In this document: positions 45,440 to 56,651 of the stretch, piece after piece
How the letters are laid out: each line of letters opens with the position of its first letter
How positions within the stretch are numbered: position 1 is the first letter of the stretch
Source of the DNA: Taxillus chinensis
Taxonomy: Eukaryota > Streptophyta > Magnoliopsida > Santalales > Loranthaceae
Direction of reading: 5' to 3'
Length of the DNA: 64,000 bases
NCBI GenBank assembly: GCA_023512835.1
Contig: CM042091.1
Coordinates: 21,593,506 to 21,657,505 of the forward strand
Notes under the pieces: model-generated
What the model saw: only the letters and a program-made list of their open reading frames with translations
The model's database searches: none
Told to the model about the DNA's origin: nothing
Program-made: the position numbers and the translations under genes

Positions 45440-46312
45440 AATCGACTATCTCCCTCTCGAGTTGAATCAAAGTATGGTTTGATCTGTTGCCATTCACCCA
45501 AAATTTCTTGCCATCTACACTTGGAGCTCAAAGCTCCCATATGGCTTCTTATCAACTATCACAAAAGGTCTCATCCACTTGGACCTTAATTTTCCAAGAA
45601 ATAACCTCAACCTTGTGTTAAATAGAAGAACTTTCTGCCCTAAGGTTAAAGGTTCATTGTTGAGTTGCCTATCATGCCATTTCTTAGTTCTTTCTTTGTA
45701 AAATTTAGCACTATCATAGGCATCCAGCCTAAGCTCATCTAACTCAATTAATTGAGTCATCCTAAGCTCCTTGATCTCTTGTGGGTTAAAATTTAACTTC
45801 TTCAAGGCCCAATGAGCCTTGTGTTCTAGTTCCACAGGCAAGTGACATGCCTTACCATATAGAATACGGTAAGGTGACATCCCAATGGGAGTTTTGTAAG
45901 CTGTCCTATATGCCCATAAGGCTTCATCAAGCCTTTGAGACCAATCTTTCCTATTGGCTCCAACAGTTTTCTCTAAAATGACCTTAATCTCTCTATTGGA
46001 CACTTCGCTTGTCCATTAGCTTGCGGGTGGTAGGCTAAAGACTTCCTATGAGTGACACCATACTTGTTCAATAATCGTCAAACAATTTCTTGCGAAATGA
46101 CTACCCTCATCACTGATTATAGCCCTTGGTGTCCCAAAACGGCTAAAGATGTTCCTAGTAAGGAAGTGAGTCACAACCCTAGCATCATTCACTCTAGTAG
46201 GAATAGCTTTTACCCACTTAGACACATAATCCACAGCAAGCAAAATGTATGAATACCCATCAGGTGGGGAATGGCCCCATGAAGTCAATGCCCCAAATGT
46301 CAAAAATTTCAA
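45440..46312 (-). pseudogene. Athila integrase, catalytic core and C-terminal part
   Basis: The frame 46312-46046 reads YILLAVDYVSKWVKAIPTRV and RAIISDEGSHF (second catalytic region). After a frameshift the frame 46003-45515 reads [42 protein letters not shown] (Athila signature) and [15 protein letters not shown], with a stop (TAG) followed by a degraded end. The integrase continues from the RT frame upstream, which ends GIDFMGPFPT. Confidence 0.85.
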
Positions 46313-48134
46313 CTGGAAGGATTCTAGTTAAGGGCATCTCATTTTTCCTAGACAGACCACCTACCCTTTGACATCTATCACACTTTTTGATGTAGACATA
46401 GGTCACCATGTGAGGCCAATAAAAGCCACACTGCATGATTTTAGCCACAGTTCTTTGCACCCCAAAGTGGCCCCCATAATGTGATGCATGACAATGATGT
46501 ATTATGTCATCTACCTCCTCCTCAAGGACACACTTTCTAATGATTTGGTCAGAACACCTCCTATAAAGAATTGGGTCTTCCCAAATGAATTTCTTAGCAT
46601 CCACTAACAATTTCTTTCTCTGGTGGTAGTCTAATTGCTTGGGTATGAACCCAGTGGCTAAATAATTTGCTATTAAGCAATCTGCATTAAATTCAAAGCT
46701 TGTGTCTTTTTCTAACAACCTACTCATGGGTTTTGCAATTTTTGAGAAGTCCTTAATGAATCTCCTATAAAAGCCAGCATGGCCAAGGAAACTTCTCACT
46801 CCTTTTTCATTGGTTGGAGGTGGCAGAGTCTCAATAGTGGAGATTTTTGCCTTGTCTACCTCCAAACCATGTGTAGACACCTTGTGCCCTAAAACTATCC
46901 CCTCGGTTACCATGAAATGGCATTTCTCCCAATTTAGGACTAGTTCCTTCTCCTCACATCTCACTAAGACCACATCTAGATTTTTCATGCACTGTTGGTA
47001 GGAGGAACCAAACACCGAAAAGTCATCCATGAAGACCTCCATGATCTCCTCAACCAAACCCTGAAAAATGGCCATCATACACCTTTGAAAGGTGGCAGGG
47101 GCATTACAAAGCCTAAATGGCATTCTCCTAAATACAAAAGTGCCAAAAGGGCACGTGAAGGTGGTCTTTTCTTGGTCCTCGGGCTTAACCATGATCTGAT
47201 CATACCCGGAATAGCCATCTAAAAAGCAAGAGTGACTATAGCCAGCTAACCTATCCAACATTTGGTCAATGAAAGGAAGAGGAAAATGATCCTTCCTAGT
47301 AGCCTTGTTCGACTTTCTATAGTCGGCACATACTCTCCACCCCGTCACGGTGCGAGATGAGATCAATTCATTTTTCTCATTTTTAATCACGGGCATGCCC
47401 CCTTTCTTGGGCACAACATGCAATGGACTCACCCACTCACTATCGGAGATAGCATAAATTATACCCGCATTTTTCCATTTTAAAATTTCTTTTCTAACAA
47501 CTTCTTTCATGGCAGGGTTTAATCTTCTTTGTCTTTCAACAGTGGGTTTAAAATCATCATTCATCAAAATTTTATGCATGCAAATCCCTGGACTAATACC
47601 CCTAATGTCTTCAATGTTCCATCTTAGGGCCTTTTTGTGTTTCCTAAGGACTTCTAGCAATTGAGTGCACTCCACATCATTCAAATTAGAAGCAACAATG
47701 ACAGGGAATTGATTTGTAGAGTCTAAAAATTCGTACCTTAGGTGTCCAAGCAGCTCCTTCAGTTCTGGAGCTGGAGGCACGTCATCTTCTTTCTCCTCCT
47801 CAACTTGCTCCAGAGAGTTGGTAATTTGCTCATCTTCCTCAGCTGTCAAGTACATCTCTTCATCTTTTTGAGCTTCTATAAGCTGAAGTGCTCCATTATT
47901 GGTGGTGGTAATTTCTTCTGCCAAGTAGTCTTCCACCAATTCCTCAAGGTCTTCAACCCAAAGGCAGTCCTCCTCCTCTTGACCTTGCAAAGCCTTCCCC
48001 ATGTGGAAGACTAAGGTCTCCTCATTAATTCTTAGAGTTAGCTGCCCTTGAGCAACATCAATCAATGCACACCCTGTTCTGAGAAATGGTCTTCCAAGGA
48101 GTAGCTGAACTCCTCTATCTTCTTCCATCTCCAA
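46260..48134 (-). CDS. Athila pol open frame: reverse transcriptase fused to integrase zinc domain, RNase H deleted
   Basis: This 624-codon frame is the longest open frame in the window. Residues about 1-130 are the protease-RT linker (start RGVQLLLGRPFLRTGCALID). RT follows, with SEWVSPLHVVPKKGG, GWRVCADYRKSN, FPLPFIDQMLDRLAG and the catalytic FMDD box at 47022-47033, then the thumb FLGHAGFYRRFIKDFSKIA. Directly after SFEFNADC comes NYLATGFIPKQLDY, a phrase that in Athila elements stands after RNase H. The roughly 180-residue RNase H is missing without breaking the frame. The frame ends with the integrase zinc region (HHCHASHYGGHFGVQR, CDRCQRVGG). RT could be expressed, but without RNase H it should not complete cDNA synthesis alone. 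The start at 48134 is only the first Met; the frame should be fused to gag-protease. Confidence 0.85.
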   Translation of the reverse strand: MEMEEDRGVQLLLGRPFLRTGCALIDVAQGQLTLRINEETLVFHMGKALQGQEEEDCLWVEDLEELVEDYLAEEITTTNNGALQLIEAQKDEEMYLTAEEDEQITNSLEQVEEEKEDDVPPAPELKELLGHLRYEFLDSTNQFPVIVASNLNDVECTQLLEVLRKHKKALRWNIEDIRGISPGICMHKILMNDDFKPTVERQRRLNPAMKEVVRKEILKWKNAGIIYAISDSEWVSPLHVVPKKGGMPVIKNEKNELISSRTVTGWRVCADYRKSNKATRKDHFPLPFIDQMLDRLAGYSHSCFLDGYSGYDQIMVKPEDQEKTTFTCPFGTFVFRRMPFRLCNAPATFQRCMMAIFQGLVEEIMEVFMDDFSVFGSSYQQCMKNLDVVLVRCEEKELVLNWEKCHFMVTEGIVLGHKVSTHGLEVDKAKISTIETLPPPTNEKGVRSFLGHAGFYRRFIKDFSKIAKPMSRLLEKDTSFEFNADCLIANYLATGFIPKQLDYHQRKKLLVDAKKFIWEDPILYRRCSDQIIRKCVLEEEVDDIIHHCHASHYGGHFGVQRTVAKIMQCGFYWPHMVTYVYIKKCDRCQRVGGLSRKNEMPLTRILPVEIFDIWGIDFMGPFPT

Positions 48135-48191
48135 AACTACAAAGTCCGCTTGGAAATATGAAGGAGCCCACTTTGACTAACATGTCTTCAA

Positions 48192-48560
48192 TTATCCCTT
48201 CAGGCCTTCCAAGAGACCAGTCAAGAACTGCAATGATATGGAAGTGGGCTTCATGCCCTTAAGCCCAAGCTGCTCGTACAAAGCAAAGGAGATCAAATTG
48301 ATGCTGGCCCCTAAATCACATAGGGCCTGCTGCTGCGGTGCATTGCCAATCACACAAGGGAGATTAAAACTGCCCGGATCTTTATGCTTGATGGGCAAAC
48401 TCTGTTGAACAACACTGCTCACCTCGTTAGTGACTGCCACCATCTCATGATCCCCATATTTCCTCTTCTTCTTCACAAAATCTTTGATGTACTTTCTGTA
48501 CCTAGGCATCTGCTCAAAGATTTCCACAAATGGAATGTTAATTTCAAGCCTCTTGAACAA
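48192..48560 (-). pseudogene. Athila aspartic protease
   Basis: The frame reads RLEINIPFVEIFEQMPRY and HKDPGSFNLPCVIGN, then the active site CDLGASINLI with DLGAS at 48303-48317. Leu in place of the usual Thr/Ser is normal in Athila proteases. A frameshift near 48190 separates it from the RT frame. Confidence 0.85.
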
Positions 48561-48669
48561 ACTCAGAAAGTGCTCATGCTCTTCTTCAACCCTCTGGTTC
48601 TTCAGCCTCTAAGGAAATGGCATAGTAGGCCTGAGCTCTTGCCTCTGTTCTTGACTATTCTGTCTTGAC

Positions 48670-50302
48670 TCATTCCTGGTCCTTCTTTTCTTGCACTCTT
48701 TCTTCAGCTTTATCTGATTTTCCTTGGTCATCAGCTTCCAAGGGTCTGTTCTGTTCTTCTGGAATTGCCTTCTTCTTAGGCTCTTCAGCTTTTTTCAGTG
48801 CCTTCCCGCTCCTTAGAGTAATAGCCTTGCAGCTCTCCTTGGGGTTCACCTCAGTATCACTTGGAAAAGATTTAGCTGAGACTCCTTGATTTACATTCTG
48901 GGCCAAACTCACAAGCAGCTTTTCTATATTCTTCATTGAAGATTCCATGGTGACTACCCTTTCCTCCAAATTATCCTCTCTTTTGGTTGGCTCATCAACA
49001 TTCGATATACCCTTCGTCTTTCCTTGTTGAGGCTGAAGCTGTTTCTGCTCGAATCCTGGAGGTGGGTGTAAATAATTATCGGTAGCATACGGATTCTGCT
49101 TCATCCCTGGGGGCACATATTTGTACTGAAATGAGGTATCTCCCCCTCAGTTCTGGTTTCTCTGAAATGGCTGAGATTGCTGCTGGTTCTGGTTGTACCC
49201 TTGTTGTTGATGTTGAAGATAAAATTGCTGCTTCTGATACAAGCCCTTTCCTCCAACATAATTTGCTTCTTCAGCTCCACTCCAGCCCTACTCAGCTACT
49301 GGTAAAGCTTGTTGTGATCCTTCAACTTTAAGAGCCAATACTTCCATGCCTTTCACTAAAGCTTGAATCTGTTCTTGCATATCATTGGAAGAATTATCAA
49401 CTGAAGCTATCTTCTCCCTTGGCTTTGAAGTACGCACATTAGACCACTGCCAATCAGCTAATGAGAGCCTCTCCAAAAGCTCTGCTGCTGCGTCAGGCTC
49501 TAGATTCATCAAGCATCCTCCAGCAGCTGCATTCACCTTGTCTTGTGAGTGGGACTGAAGACTTGTGTAGAAAGATTCAATTTGAATCCACTGGGGTCTT
49601 CCATGATCAGGGCATCTTCTCACTAAGTCTTTGAAACGCTCCCAAGCTTCATGAAGAGTCTCCATCTCATCTTGCCTGAATCTGCTAATCTCCCCTCTGA
49701 GCTGGATCACCTTGGAAGGAGGGAAGTACTTTGACATGAACTTGGTCCGCATCTCCTCCCAAGTGTTGATTGAACCTCGTTGGCAGATCGTTGAACCATC
49801 CAAGAGCTTTATCCCTTGAAGAGAGAGGGAAAAGCCTTAGCTTTATTGCCTCCTCCGATACATTGTTGATCTTTATGGTGTCGCACATCTAGTAGAACCT
49901 CATCAAATGCTGGTGTGGATCATCCACGGCTGTTCCTCCAAACGCGTTGTTGCTCACTATATTGATCAACGCCGGCTTCAGCTCGAAGCTATTTGCTTGG
50001 ACTCTTGTCTGCCGAATCCCAGAATAATGGTTTGACATCATTGGCCTCGCATAATCTAAGAAGGTTCTGGGCATAAACCTATTACCCTCTTCTTCTGGAT
50101 ATTGGCCATTATAATTGGCCCCTCCTTGCGGTGCACCACCATCAGGCCCTAAATCCGCCATCAATTCACCTACTGAATGCTCTAAGCCTTGCAATGCTTC
50201 TTCAGCCTCACGTGCTGCTTTCCTAGCTGCTCTACGATGAGCTCTGAACAATCTTTGAGGTTCCCGATTAAATGGTATAAACTCCTGTCTTGGCATGCAC
50301 AA
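48670..50302 (-). pseudogene. Athila gag
   Basis: ATG at 50302 starts MCMPRQEFIPFNREPQRLF. Gag continues through FELKPALINIVSNNAFGG and HQHLMRFY, a TAG (49889-49891), then IKLRLFPLSSRDKALGWFND, and after a frameshift WEEMRTKFMSKYFPPSK, REISRFRQDEMETLHEAWERF and DHGRPQWIQIESFYTSL. A Gln-rich stretch follows (49290-49130), then SCKAITLRSGK (about 48830), the Athila gag C-terminal signature. No zinc knuckle is seen, which is usual for this lineage. It is inactivated by two stops and at least one frameshift. Confidence 0.88.
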
Positions 50303-50494
50303 CTAGGAATTCCTCAAACACTTGGTGTATGTTCCTGTAAAACAACAAGAACACACCCAGCAGCCCCGAACAATGCAAAATAAACAAATAAAGAACCCAA
50401 AATAACAGAAAATTAAAGACAAAATAAAACACCAAGATCAGAATTCAAACAATTTCACTCAATGTTGATTTTTAAAGCTAGTCAACCGTTGAAT

Positions 50495-50512
50495 TCCCCG
50501 ACAACGGCGCCA
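50495..50512 (-). other. Athila primer binding site (tRNA-Asp type)
   Basis: On minus, TGGCGCCGTTGTCGGGGA lies 3 bp after the 5' LTR. It is the PBS I know for Athila/Calypso-type elements, complementary to the 3' end of tRNA-Asp. Confidence 0.88.
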
Positions 50513-50515
50513 ATT

Positions 50516-52011
50516 TGACGAACGGGTATTTCGTGAGCGAAACCCAAGTGAGTGTTAAGCTACTGTCGTTTAAATCCCTTCTCAAAATATTAATTCCCTT
50601 AACTAATGCTAAATAGAATAGCGACAAGAAAGGGGTCGATCCCACAGAGATTACCAAGTTATCTAGCTTTAACTCAAATCACCAAATTAATCTTGCTTAA
50701 AACAATGTCTCGGCAAACAAAATTGTGTTTTAAAATTACTTTACTGAAAATAGAATTGCAATTGAAATAACTAAAAATGTTAGATTTAGAATCAAGGATT
50801 AAGGCATCTAGGGTCACAATTTCACCTCCCTATGTTATCTCTATTGGTTCATGGTATTAGGGTTGTCTGATTGAAAACATGCTAAACATAAGCCAAGGAC
50901 AACAAATGGTCATTGAGGTCCTTTTAAGAGTTGTATGCCAGAATGGTCATCTAAACACACAAACATGCAAAGCCAATAAATCATACTTGCAAAAGGATAA
51001 TGATCACACCAATTACAAATAAGTTATGAATCTCAATCCGCCCCAGACTAGGGCTAAGAATACCAAGGTGTACATCTAAAGATAGAAATTAAGAACAGAT
51101 TCATAAAACATGCAAAACTCAATCATCCAAACCCAATATTCATAAACACAAGAAAGCAACAAGGGGGCTACATTGCTCCCCTAGATTATAAGAACTACTC
51201 ATGCATGATTACAAGCAAAACCATAGTAGTAAAGCTAAACATCTTCTTCTAATCCACGCGCGCAATAAGGCTTCAAATCCAGGCTCCAAAATCCGCGATG
51301 GGTGACTGCGACGGCTGCTCTCCTAGGTCAAGGAGCAGCCTCCTAGTCGTGAAGCCTCTCTCTCTCTCTAAAAATGTGTAGGGGGGTCTAGGATAGATAG
51401 CATGGGGCGTGGAGCCTTTATTTATAGAGGTTGGATGGGCCTTGAGGTGGTGTACCCTAGCCTATCTATTAAAACAACGTAGTTTTGATAAGTGACACTC
51501 CAAACTTTAAAATCTCTATCTTTCATCCACAATTTGGACATGGGCCTTCAGGAACAAATGATCAGCATGAAAAAATGATAGGATCGGTCCAAAAATATCT
51601 CTGCACGTCAATTTGCACATGATATGGTGAATTCACGTGCAGCCCCAAATCAGCTCAAACTTCTCCCCAAGCTTCCTTGCATCCTGTAGAGGCTTAAGAA
51701 GCAAAAATATGCTTGCACGTGAAATGGGTGAATTCACGTGCAACTCCAAATACTCTAAAATTTCTGTGGTAGGTAGAGGACATCATTCTAAGCAACTTTT
51801 GTTCTTGCACGCCAATTGTTTGAGGCCATCTACTATATCAAATGTGAGCTCCAAAATCTGCCAAAACAGCTTAAAAACGCATGTATTTGCAAATAGCATC
51901 TTCCTAGGGGTTAGAGCAAATATATATGATATATGAAGCAATAAGGCTCCAATCATGCTCTTAAACATCCTAAATAAACACTAGAATAATGGCATAAAAT
52001 GCACGTTATCA
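50516..52011 (-). mobile_element. 5' LTR of the Athila element
   Basis: It begins TGACGAACGGGTATTTCG and ends GCACGTTATCA, 1496 bp. It is followed by the GAAGC duplication at 52012-52016 and then by the rest of the Gypsy1 3' LTR. Confidence 0.95.
51418..51489 (-). promoter_or_regulatory. Athila LTR core promoter driving gag-pol
   Basis: A palindrome with two mismatches (51468-51489) is followed on minus by CTATAAATAAA at about 51418-51428 and a GA/CT leader at 51356-51370. CACGTG boxes lie upstream (about 51634-51740). Confidence 0.6.
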
Positions 52012-52016
52012 GAAGC

Positions 52017-53412
52017 GTAGAATCAGAGCATGCCGGATACCAGGGCGGAGGGGACGGATCGATGGCGGTTGCGTCAGCTAGATGTCGCGTGTTGGTCGCC
52101 GGCAAGGAGGGAGAACAGCTATGGCTCGTCACGCGCCAGAGGGGCTGCTGTGCGTCGGAAAGAGAGAGAGAAGGGCGGCGTGGTCCCTGTGCGCCGGCAA
52201 GAGAGAGATCGGGCGATGGCTTGCTGCCGTCCTGCGGTTGCCACGCGTTTGCATGCCGGTGAGAGGAGAGGAGTGTGGAGGGGCGGCGGCGACAGTGCCG
52301 CCCCTGCATGTGGTCTCTGCGCGCGCTAGGCCTTGGCGTGGGAGAAGGAGGTGACGGCTCAAGCCGTTCTTGAGTCTGCCAACCCTAACGGGTTGGCGTG
52401 TTGGGCCAGCCCAATTTTGGGCTGGGCTTTTCTCCCTTGGAAGCAATATATATATATATATATATAATGCTAATAATAATAATAACAATAAAAACAAATT
52501 AAATTAAATTAAATTAAAATTTGGGCTTGATTATATCTTTTAGTATATATATATATATATTGCATATCTCAATATATATCTATATTGTAAGGCTATTGCA
52601 TTGAATATTAACTGTTGGGATATCTTGTTTGATTAATTTGTGTGTGGATTTCGCGATGAATTTGGTGAGTTAACCGTGGATCCCACATAGGGCTGGCAAG
52701 AGGCCATGGGTCCCCTATGTGGCTGGTTAACTCAGGTCCCATGTGTGGCGGGTTGACGTTAGGAACACCATGGGTCCCACATATGGCAGTTTAGTAGCAG
52801 CTGGAATTCCTGGAGTTGGTGGCAGAAATTTCCATGGGTGATTGATTTGCCGGCGTGAGCCTTTAATGAACTGAAATCTGATGTTATTTATTTGTAATTG
52901 GATGGAATTTATTTGTAATGGAATGTAACACTACACTGGCACAAACGTACACAGTTCATATAGACTTAAGGATTCATGTATTAGGGTACTGGAGATGGGG
53001 ATCACCTACTGGGCATTCGTGCTCACCCTACTTTATTTCTATTTCCTACAGGTTGTAGGGAGTAGCTGTCGGAGCCATAGCAGAGCAGGACGGGACATCT
53101 TTGAGTAGGATTTCTTTTATAGAATTTGCCTACTTTCCATTATTTATTTATTTTTCGGGCTAGGGTCCGTGACGATTGTACGTACCTTTTTGGTGGAACT
53201 GATTTATGAGTTCTTTGGTGTGTTGGACAATTATGTGGATTGATTGCACTGCTATGCTTATTAATTAATTTTTGATTTATTACACTAGCGTGCAGTTCTA
53301 CCCCTGTTGTAGTATTGTACAAGTTTGGATGTCACCAACCCCACGGCTCTTGAGTGGGCGTGGGGAAGTCGTGTTCCTAGATCCGTGGGTTACAGGAATT
53401 GGGGGCGTGACA
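52017..53412 (+). mobile_element. 3' LTR of Gypsy1, second part
   Basis: It resumes the LTR interrupted at 16199 with GTAGAATCAGAGCATGCC and ends GGGGGCGTGACA, then the GGCGT duplication. With the first part the LTR totals about 2082 bp. Confidence 0.93.
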
Positions 53413-53417
53413 GGCGT

Positions 53418-55744
53418 TATGACCCGGTATAGAATGAGGACAGACTGAAGAGTCTTCCAAGGAGTGCTATCCTCAGCAGTTCCGTTAATGAAGGTCTGAA
53501 TATCGGCTAAGTCTGGATGATACCCTTCATTCCAACAAGGCAAGATATCAAACATGTGCCTGTCCTTGTATAGGGACGAAAACAGCCTCATCTCCATCTT
53601 AACTGCCTGAGAGAAGTTGTCTATGTCTTCTGCGGTGAGCAGACCCGTCTCAAAACGAATTATCCTTATGTCTTGAGGAGAGAAGGGGTACAACTCGGAT
53701 AGACATCTTCGCTCAGCATTTGACGCGGCATACCTGGCCATAGCATTAAAAACACTTCCATCCTCATCAAAAGGATCAAGATCCGCGTATGATGGGAGGA
53801 AGGTGTCAGTCGCTGCAGATGGAGAGGTCGAAGGAGGATTTGCACTAGAGGAGCTGGGCTGAGAGAAACGGCTGCGTTTGGGGATGGTAACTCCCGGAAG
53901 CAGTGAAGATGTAGACCACTTTTCAGCACGAGATGGGGAAGGTGTAGGAGGATCAAATGACACTTTCTCCCCCGGTTGGGTAGATCGGTGAGGTACGGGA
54001 GGAGGACAAGCCATCGTGTGGGCCAAGTCCGCAAAAGAGGCGGACAGGGAATGGACGGATGAGGCAACAAGGCCCATCTTTTGCTCGATGGAGGTGGAAG
54101 AGTCAGTTAAGGCGGAGAGGAGTTGGGCACCGAGGGCATCAACCTTAGCGGCGATAGCGGAAATTTGGGCGGTTTGGGCTTGGGCGTGACGGTCCAGCTG
54201 AGCAGATAAGACAAAGATCGGAGTGAACGTGCCAAATGAGGCACATCCAAGCGCTAACTCCGAAGCTTTGGAGGACTCCCTAGCAGGAATAGGTGCGGGC
54301 GTGCGCTGGGAAGAGGAGTCAGCAGGAGTGGAAGGGACGTCAGTAGCAGCAGAAGCAGAGGGGGCATCCGGAGCAGCTGAGGCTTCCGAAGCAGCAGAGC
54401 CACTTTGACCCGAGAGGTCAACAACAGGGATGGCATCTGCAGGAGAGGCGGACCGAGCCTCAGCAAGGGAGGAAACCCATGCGTCATGGGCCTTTCCGGA
54501 GGAGACAGAGAAGGGAACATCTAGAATGTGAGCAGGTGTAAGAAAGCCATGGTCCGATTCCAGATGATCATAACCTCCGGGGTGCAGGTGTGTTTGGCAT
54601 AAAACACCATGATTTTGTTGTCGGGGATGGAGGCGGTGCAAGGCGAGGCTAAAATGGAACCATAGGTCCGTTAAGGTGTCGGCGGAGAGATGGTCAAGGT
54701 AGTCTTGGGGTTGAGGTAGAGGAGGCATAGGAGCTTCCCGAAGAGATTCCGGGACATCGGCGACCGCAATGGCAACTACGGTATCAACTGTGGTAGCAAC
54801 GGTGGAAGTGGAGGGAGTGGGGACATCCACAAGAGAAGGAGCTAGGGAAACGGCCTTAGGTAAACTGGGCTGAGAAGGTCCCGCAACCTCAGAGGGGTCG
54901 GCACGGATGCTGTGCTGGGAGGCTTGAGAGATGGAAGGGGCAGCAACGGACCGAATCCATGAGGACCAGTGAGCAGAGCTGACTTCGGGGGCACGGTTGT
55001 TGGAGGGGCACCAACCGAGTTGCCTTGTTCTTTTGAGGCAGGAAGAAGGCGGAGAGCAGCAAAGGGACGGCGGGCTGTCATGTTCCCATCAGGTGTAAGG
55101 TGGCGAAGATAATAAGCCTGAGGGAAAGGGATAACATCATATCGGGCAAAATGGTCCAGATGTAGATGCCGGAAGATGGCGCTGAGTATCCGCCCGAAAG
55201 AATGGTTCTTTGGACCATTCTTCAGTAGTCGGAACAAGAATGTCCCCCAGTCCATCGGGAGACACTCAAAGACGCTGTACATAGCCAATAGAAGGTCATA
55301 CGGGACGGAGTCAAGAGCAGTGGTACGAGCCAAGAGGCAGCGGCTCAATATGGTTGCCATACATCGGTAGCGATGTTGGAAAGACTTCATTTTGTACTCC
55401 TTCCTTTTATAGGAGCAGCCCATGGAAGCAGCCATTGTCTCAGCATTGGGGCGCTGAGGATCACCGGGAGGTAGATTGAGAGTGGCGCGGAGGACGGCAG
55501 GGGTGATCAATATGGATTCACCGCGGACGTAGGAGATGATGGAGTCGGTGGTGCAGCGGATCCGTTGGTAGAACTCAAGAATGTCTTCAATAAGAAGATC
55601 AACAGGATTGGAGATCAGGTTCAGGATGTGAGAGGCTTCCAGGAGTGGCTGGAGTTCCAGAAACCATGCCAGAGGATCGGAGACAGCGCGCCAATCAACC
55701 ATGTGGCCGGGGTTAACGCCGGAAAGAGAAGTTTTGGGTGCCAT
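53418..55744 (-). pseudogene. SIRE third gene, N-terminal and middle part (minus-strand copy)
   Basis: ATG at 55744 starts MAPKTSLSGVNPGHMVDW, and 300 codons stay open to 54842: the plant-transposon-protein-like domain (SNPVDLLIEDILEFYQRI, YVRGESILITPAVLRATLNL, SFGRILSAIFRHLHLDHFAR). After one frameshift a 510-codon frame (54830-53298) carries a Thr/Ser/Pro-rich region, a coiled coil (AQTAQISAIAAKVDALGAQL, about 54180-54120) and a conserved globular part (SELYPFSPQDIRIIRFETGL, PCWNEGYHPDLADIQTFING). It runs into the Gypsy1 insertion at 53417, and the Ulp1-like end is at 8014-8409. This is the better preserved SIRE copy. Before the Gypsy1 insertion it had perhaps one frameshift in this part. 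Confidence 0.8.
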
Positions 55745-55864
55745 TTGAGGGAAAGATTGAGAAGAGAAGGAGGCGAGGTCTTGGGGATTGAAGGAGCGAC
55801 GAGGGTTTTAGGGATTTAGAAAATGTAAAACTCGCGCTGCGCAGGAATGACCAGGATATATAAG
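55745..55864 (-). promoter_or_regulatory. Candidate internal promoter and leader of the SIRE third gene
   Basis: On minus, CTTATATATCC (55854-55864) is TATA-like and is followed by a leader rich in CTC/CTT blocks and then ATG 55744, about 115 bp downstream. The layout matches that of the Athila third gene. Confidence 0.5.
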
Positions 55865-56651
55865 ACCGAGTCCGTAAGTGTCAGCGGGTCTAGGGATTAA
55901 GTGAGTGGTACAGTGAACCGCTTGACAAGCTGATGTCATTAGTCTTGATAGCAGCGCGCCTCCGGATATAGAGATGACGTGGAGGCGGCATAACCAGGGA
56001 ATGATAACAACTGTTTGCCTTCTTTGGGAAGTGTGTGCATCCCGAGACATGCATTTAATGGACCATCATTATTCTTCCTCAAAAGCACGCGATATATAAT
56101 AAGACATGGATTATCGCTATTTCAGAGTGCCAAGAGTCCAGATGAATGAACCGATGACCATCCGGTGTATACGATATCCGAGATAAGATTATCCGGATAA
56201 AAAGTAGACCGTGTCCGGAGAAACAGAGTGCGGTAGGAGAGAAGTAGATTCCTTTGCTGTCGTGAAGTCGAAGAGAAGAGAACTACCACAACACTTCAAA
56301 TTCGAGACTATAGACAAGATATATCGATAAAGTTCCAAAGAGAATCTGAACCTGTAGCTTCACGAAAATAAACTAAAAGAACAGGAAGCTATACAAGAAG
56401 GAATTAGTACGGATATGAACAAATAGTCTATTGAAGAGCAACATAATCTGAACTAACAAGTAACAGAACTTAATGCATTGAAAAGAAATGTAATAGACAC
56501 ATATAGACAAGAGAATGATCATTGTTACTGAATCAAGGCATATGTTAGATAATAAACACACAAGTTTATATTGGTCAACATAGCGAAACCTTCTTGCTGA
56601 ACGACGTAGTTAAGATAAATTAAAAATCATATGGTTTGCCCAAATTAGGAT
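55865..56651 (-). other. SIRE spacer upstream of third gene
   Basis: Noncoding; corresponds to about 25690-26480 of the plus-strand copy. It is cut at 56651 by the Tekay LTR. Confidence 0.7.
56647..56651. other. Presumed target site AGGAT (left copy)
   Basis: AGGAT precedes the LTR start at 56652. The partner copy would be outside the window, so this is unconfirmed. Confidence 0.4.

Larger units (their letters stand above)
16200..52011 (-). mobile_element. Athila-type Ty3/gypsy element, minus strand, with nested insertions
   Basis: Flanked by the GAAGC duplication. Read on minus: 5' LTR (50516-52011), PBS for tRNA-Asp (50495-50512), gag (48670-50302), protease-RT-integrase (45440-48560), spacer (44615-45440), third gene (42267-44560), 3' noncoding (41718-42266 and 34129-34647), a truncated inner LTR (30971-34128), then foreign sequence, a second stretch of 3' noncoding (17702-18945) and the outer LTR (16200-17701). 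The three LTRs suggest a tandem element formed by unequal recombination and later rearranged. The gag motif CKAITLRSGK and the PBS identify Athila. Confidence 0.88.
8415..53412 (+). mobile_element. Gypsy1: chromovirus-type Ty3/gypsy element containing the Athila nest
   Basis: The order is 5' LTR (8415-10473), PBS (10477-10488), gag-pol remnants (10937-15310), polypurine tract (15502-15513) and 3' LTR (15514-16199 plus 52017-53412), flanked by the GGCGT duplication. Without the 35.8-kb Athila nest and its duplicated GAAGC the element would be about 9.2 kb. Coding sequence is the most decayed of all elements here. RT, RNase H and integrase phrases match Tekay-type chromoviruses, but the chromodomain is deleted. 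Confidence 0.9.
6480..56651 (-). mobile_element. SIRE-type Ty1/copia element, minus strand (interrupted, 5' part absent)
   Basis: Visible parts are the 3' LTR (6480-7875), 3' noncoding (7876-8013), the third gene (8014-8409 and 53418-55744) and its upstream region (55745-56651). Gypsy1 splits it at 8414/53413 with TSD GGCGT, and the second Tekay element cuts it at 56652. Everything remaining matches the plus-strand SIRE copy at about 25690-30700 in the same order. Its gag-pol and 5' LTR, if still present, lie beyond the window. Confidence 0.85.

Noticed and set aside
47742..48014. Plus-strand hydrophobic 90-codon frame
   Set aside because: Antisense shadow of a Glu-rich stretch of Athila pol, which reads as Leu/Phe on the other strand.
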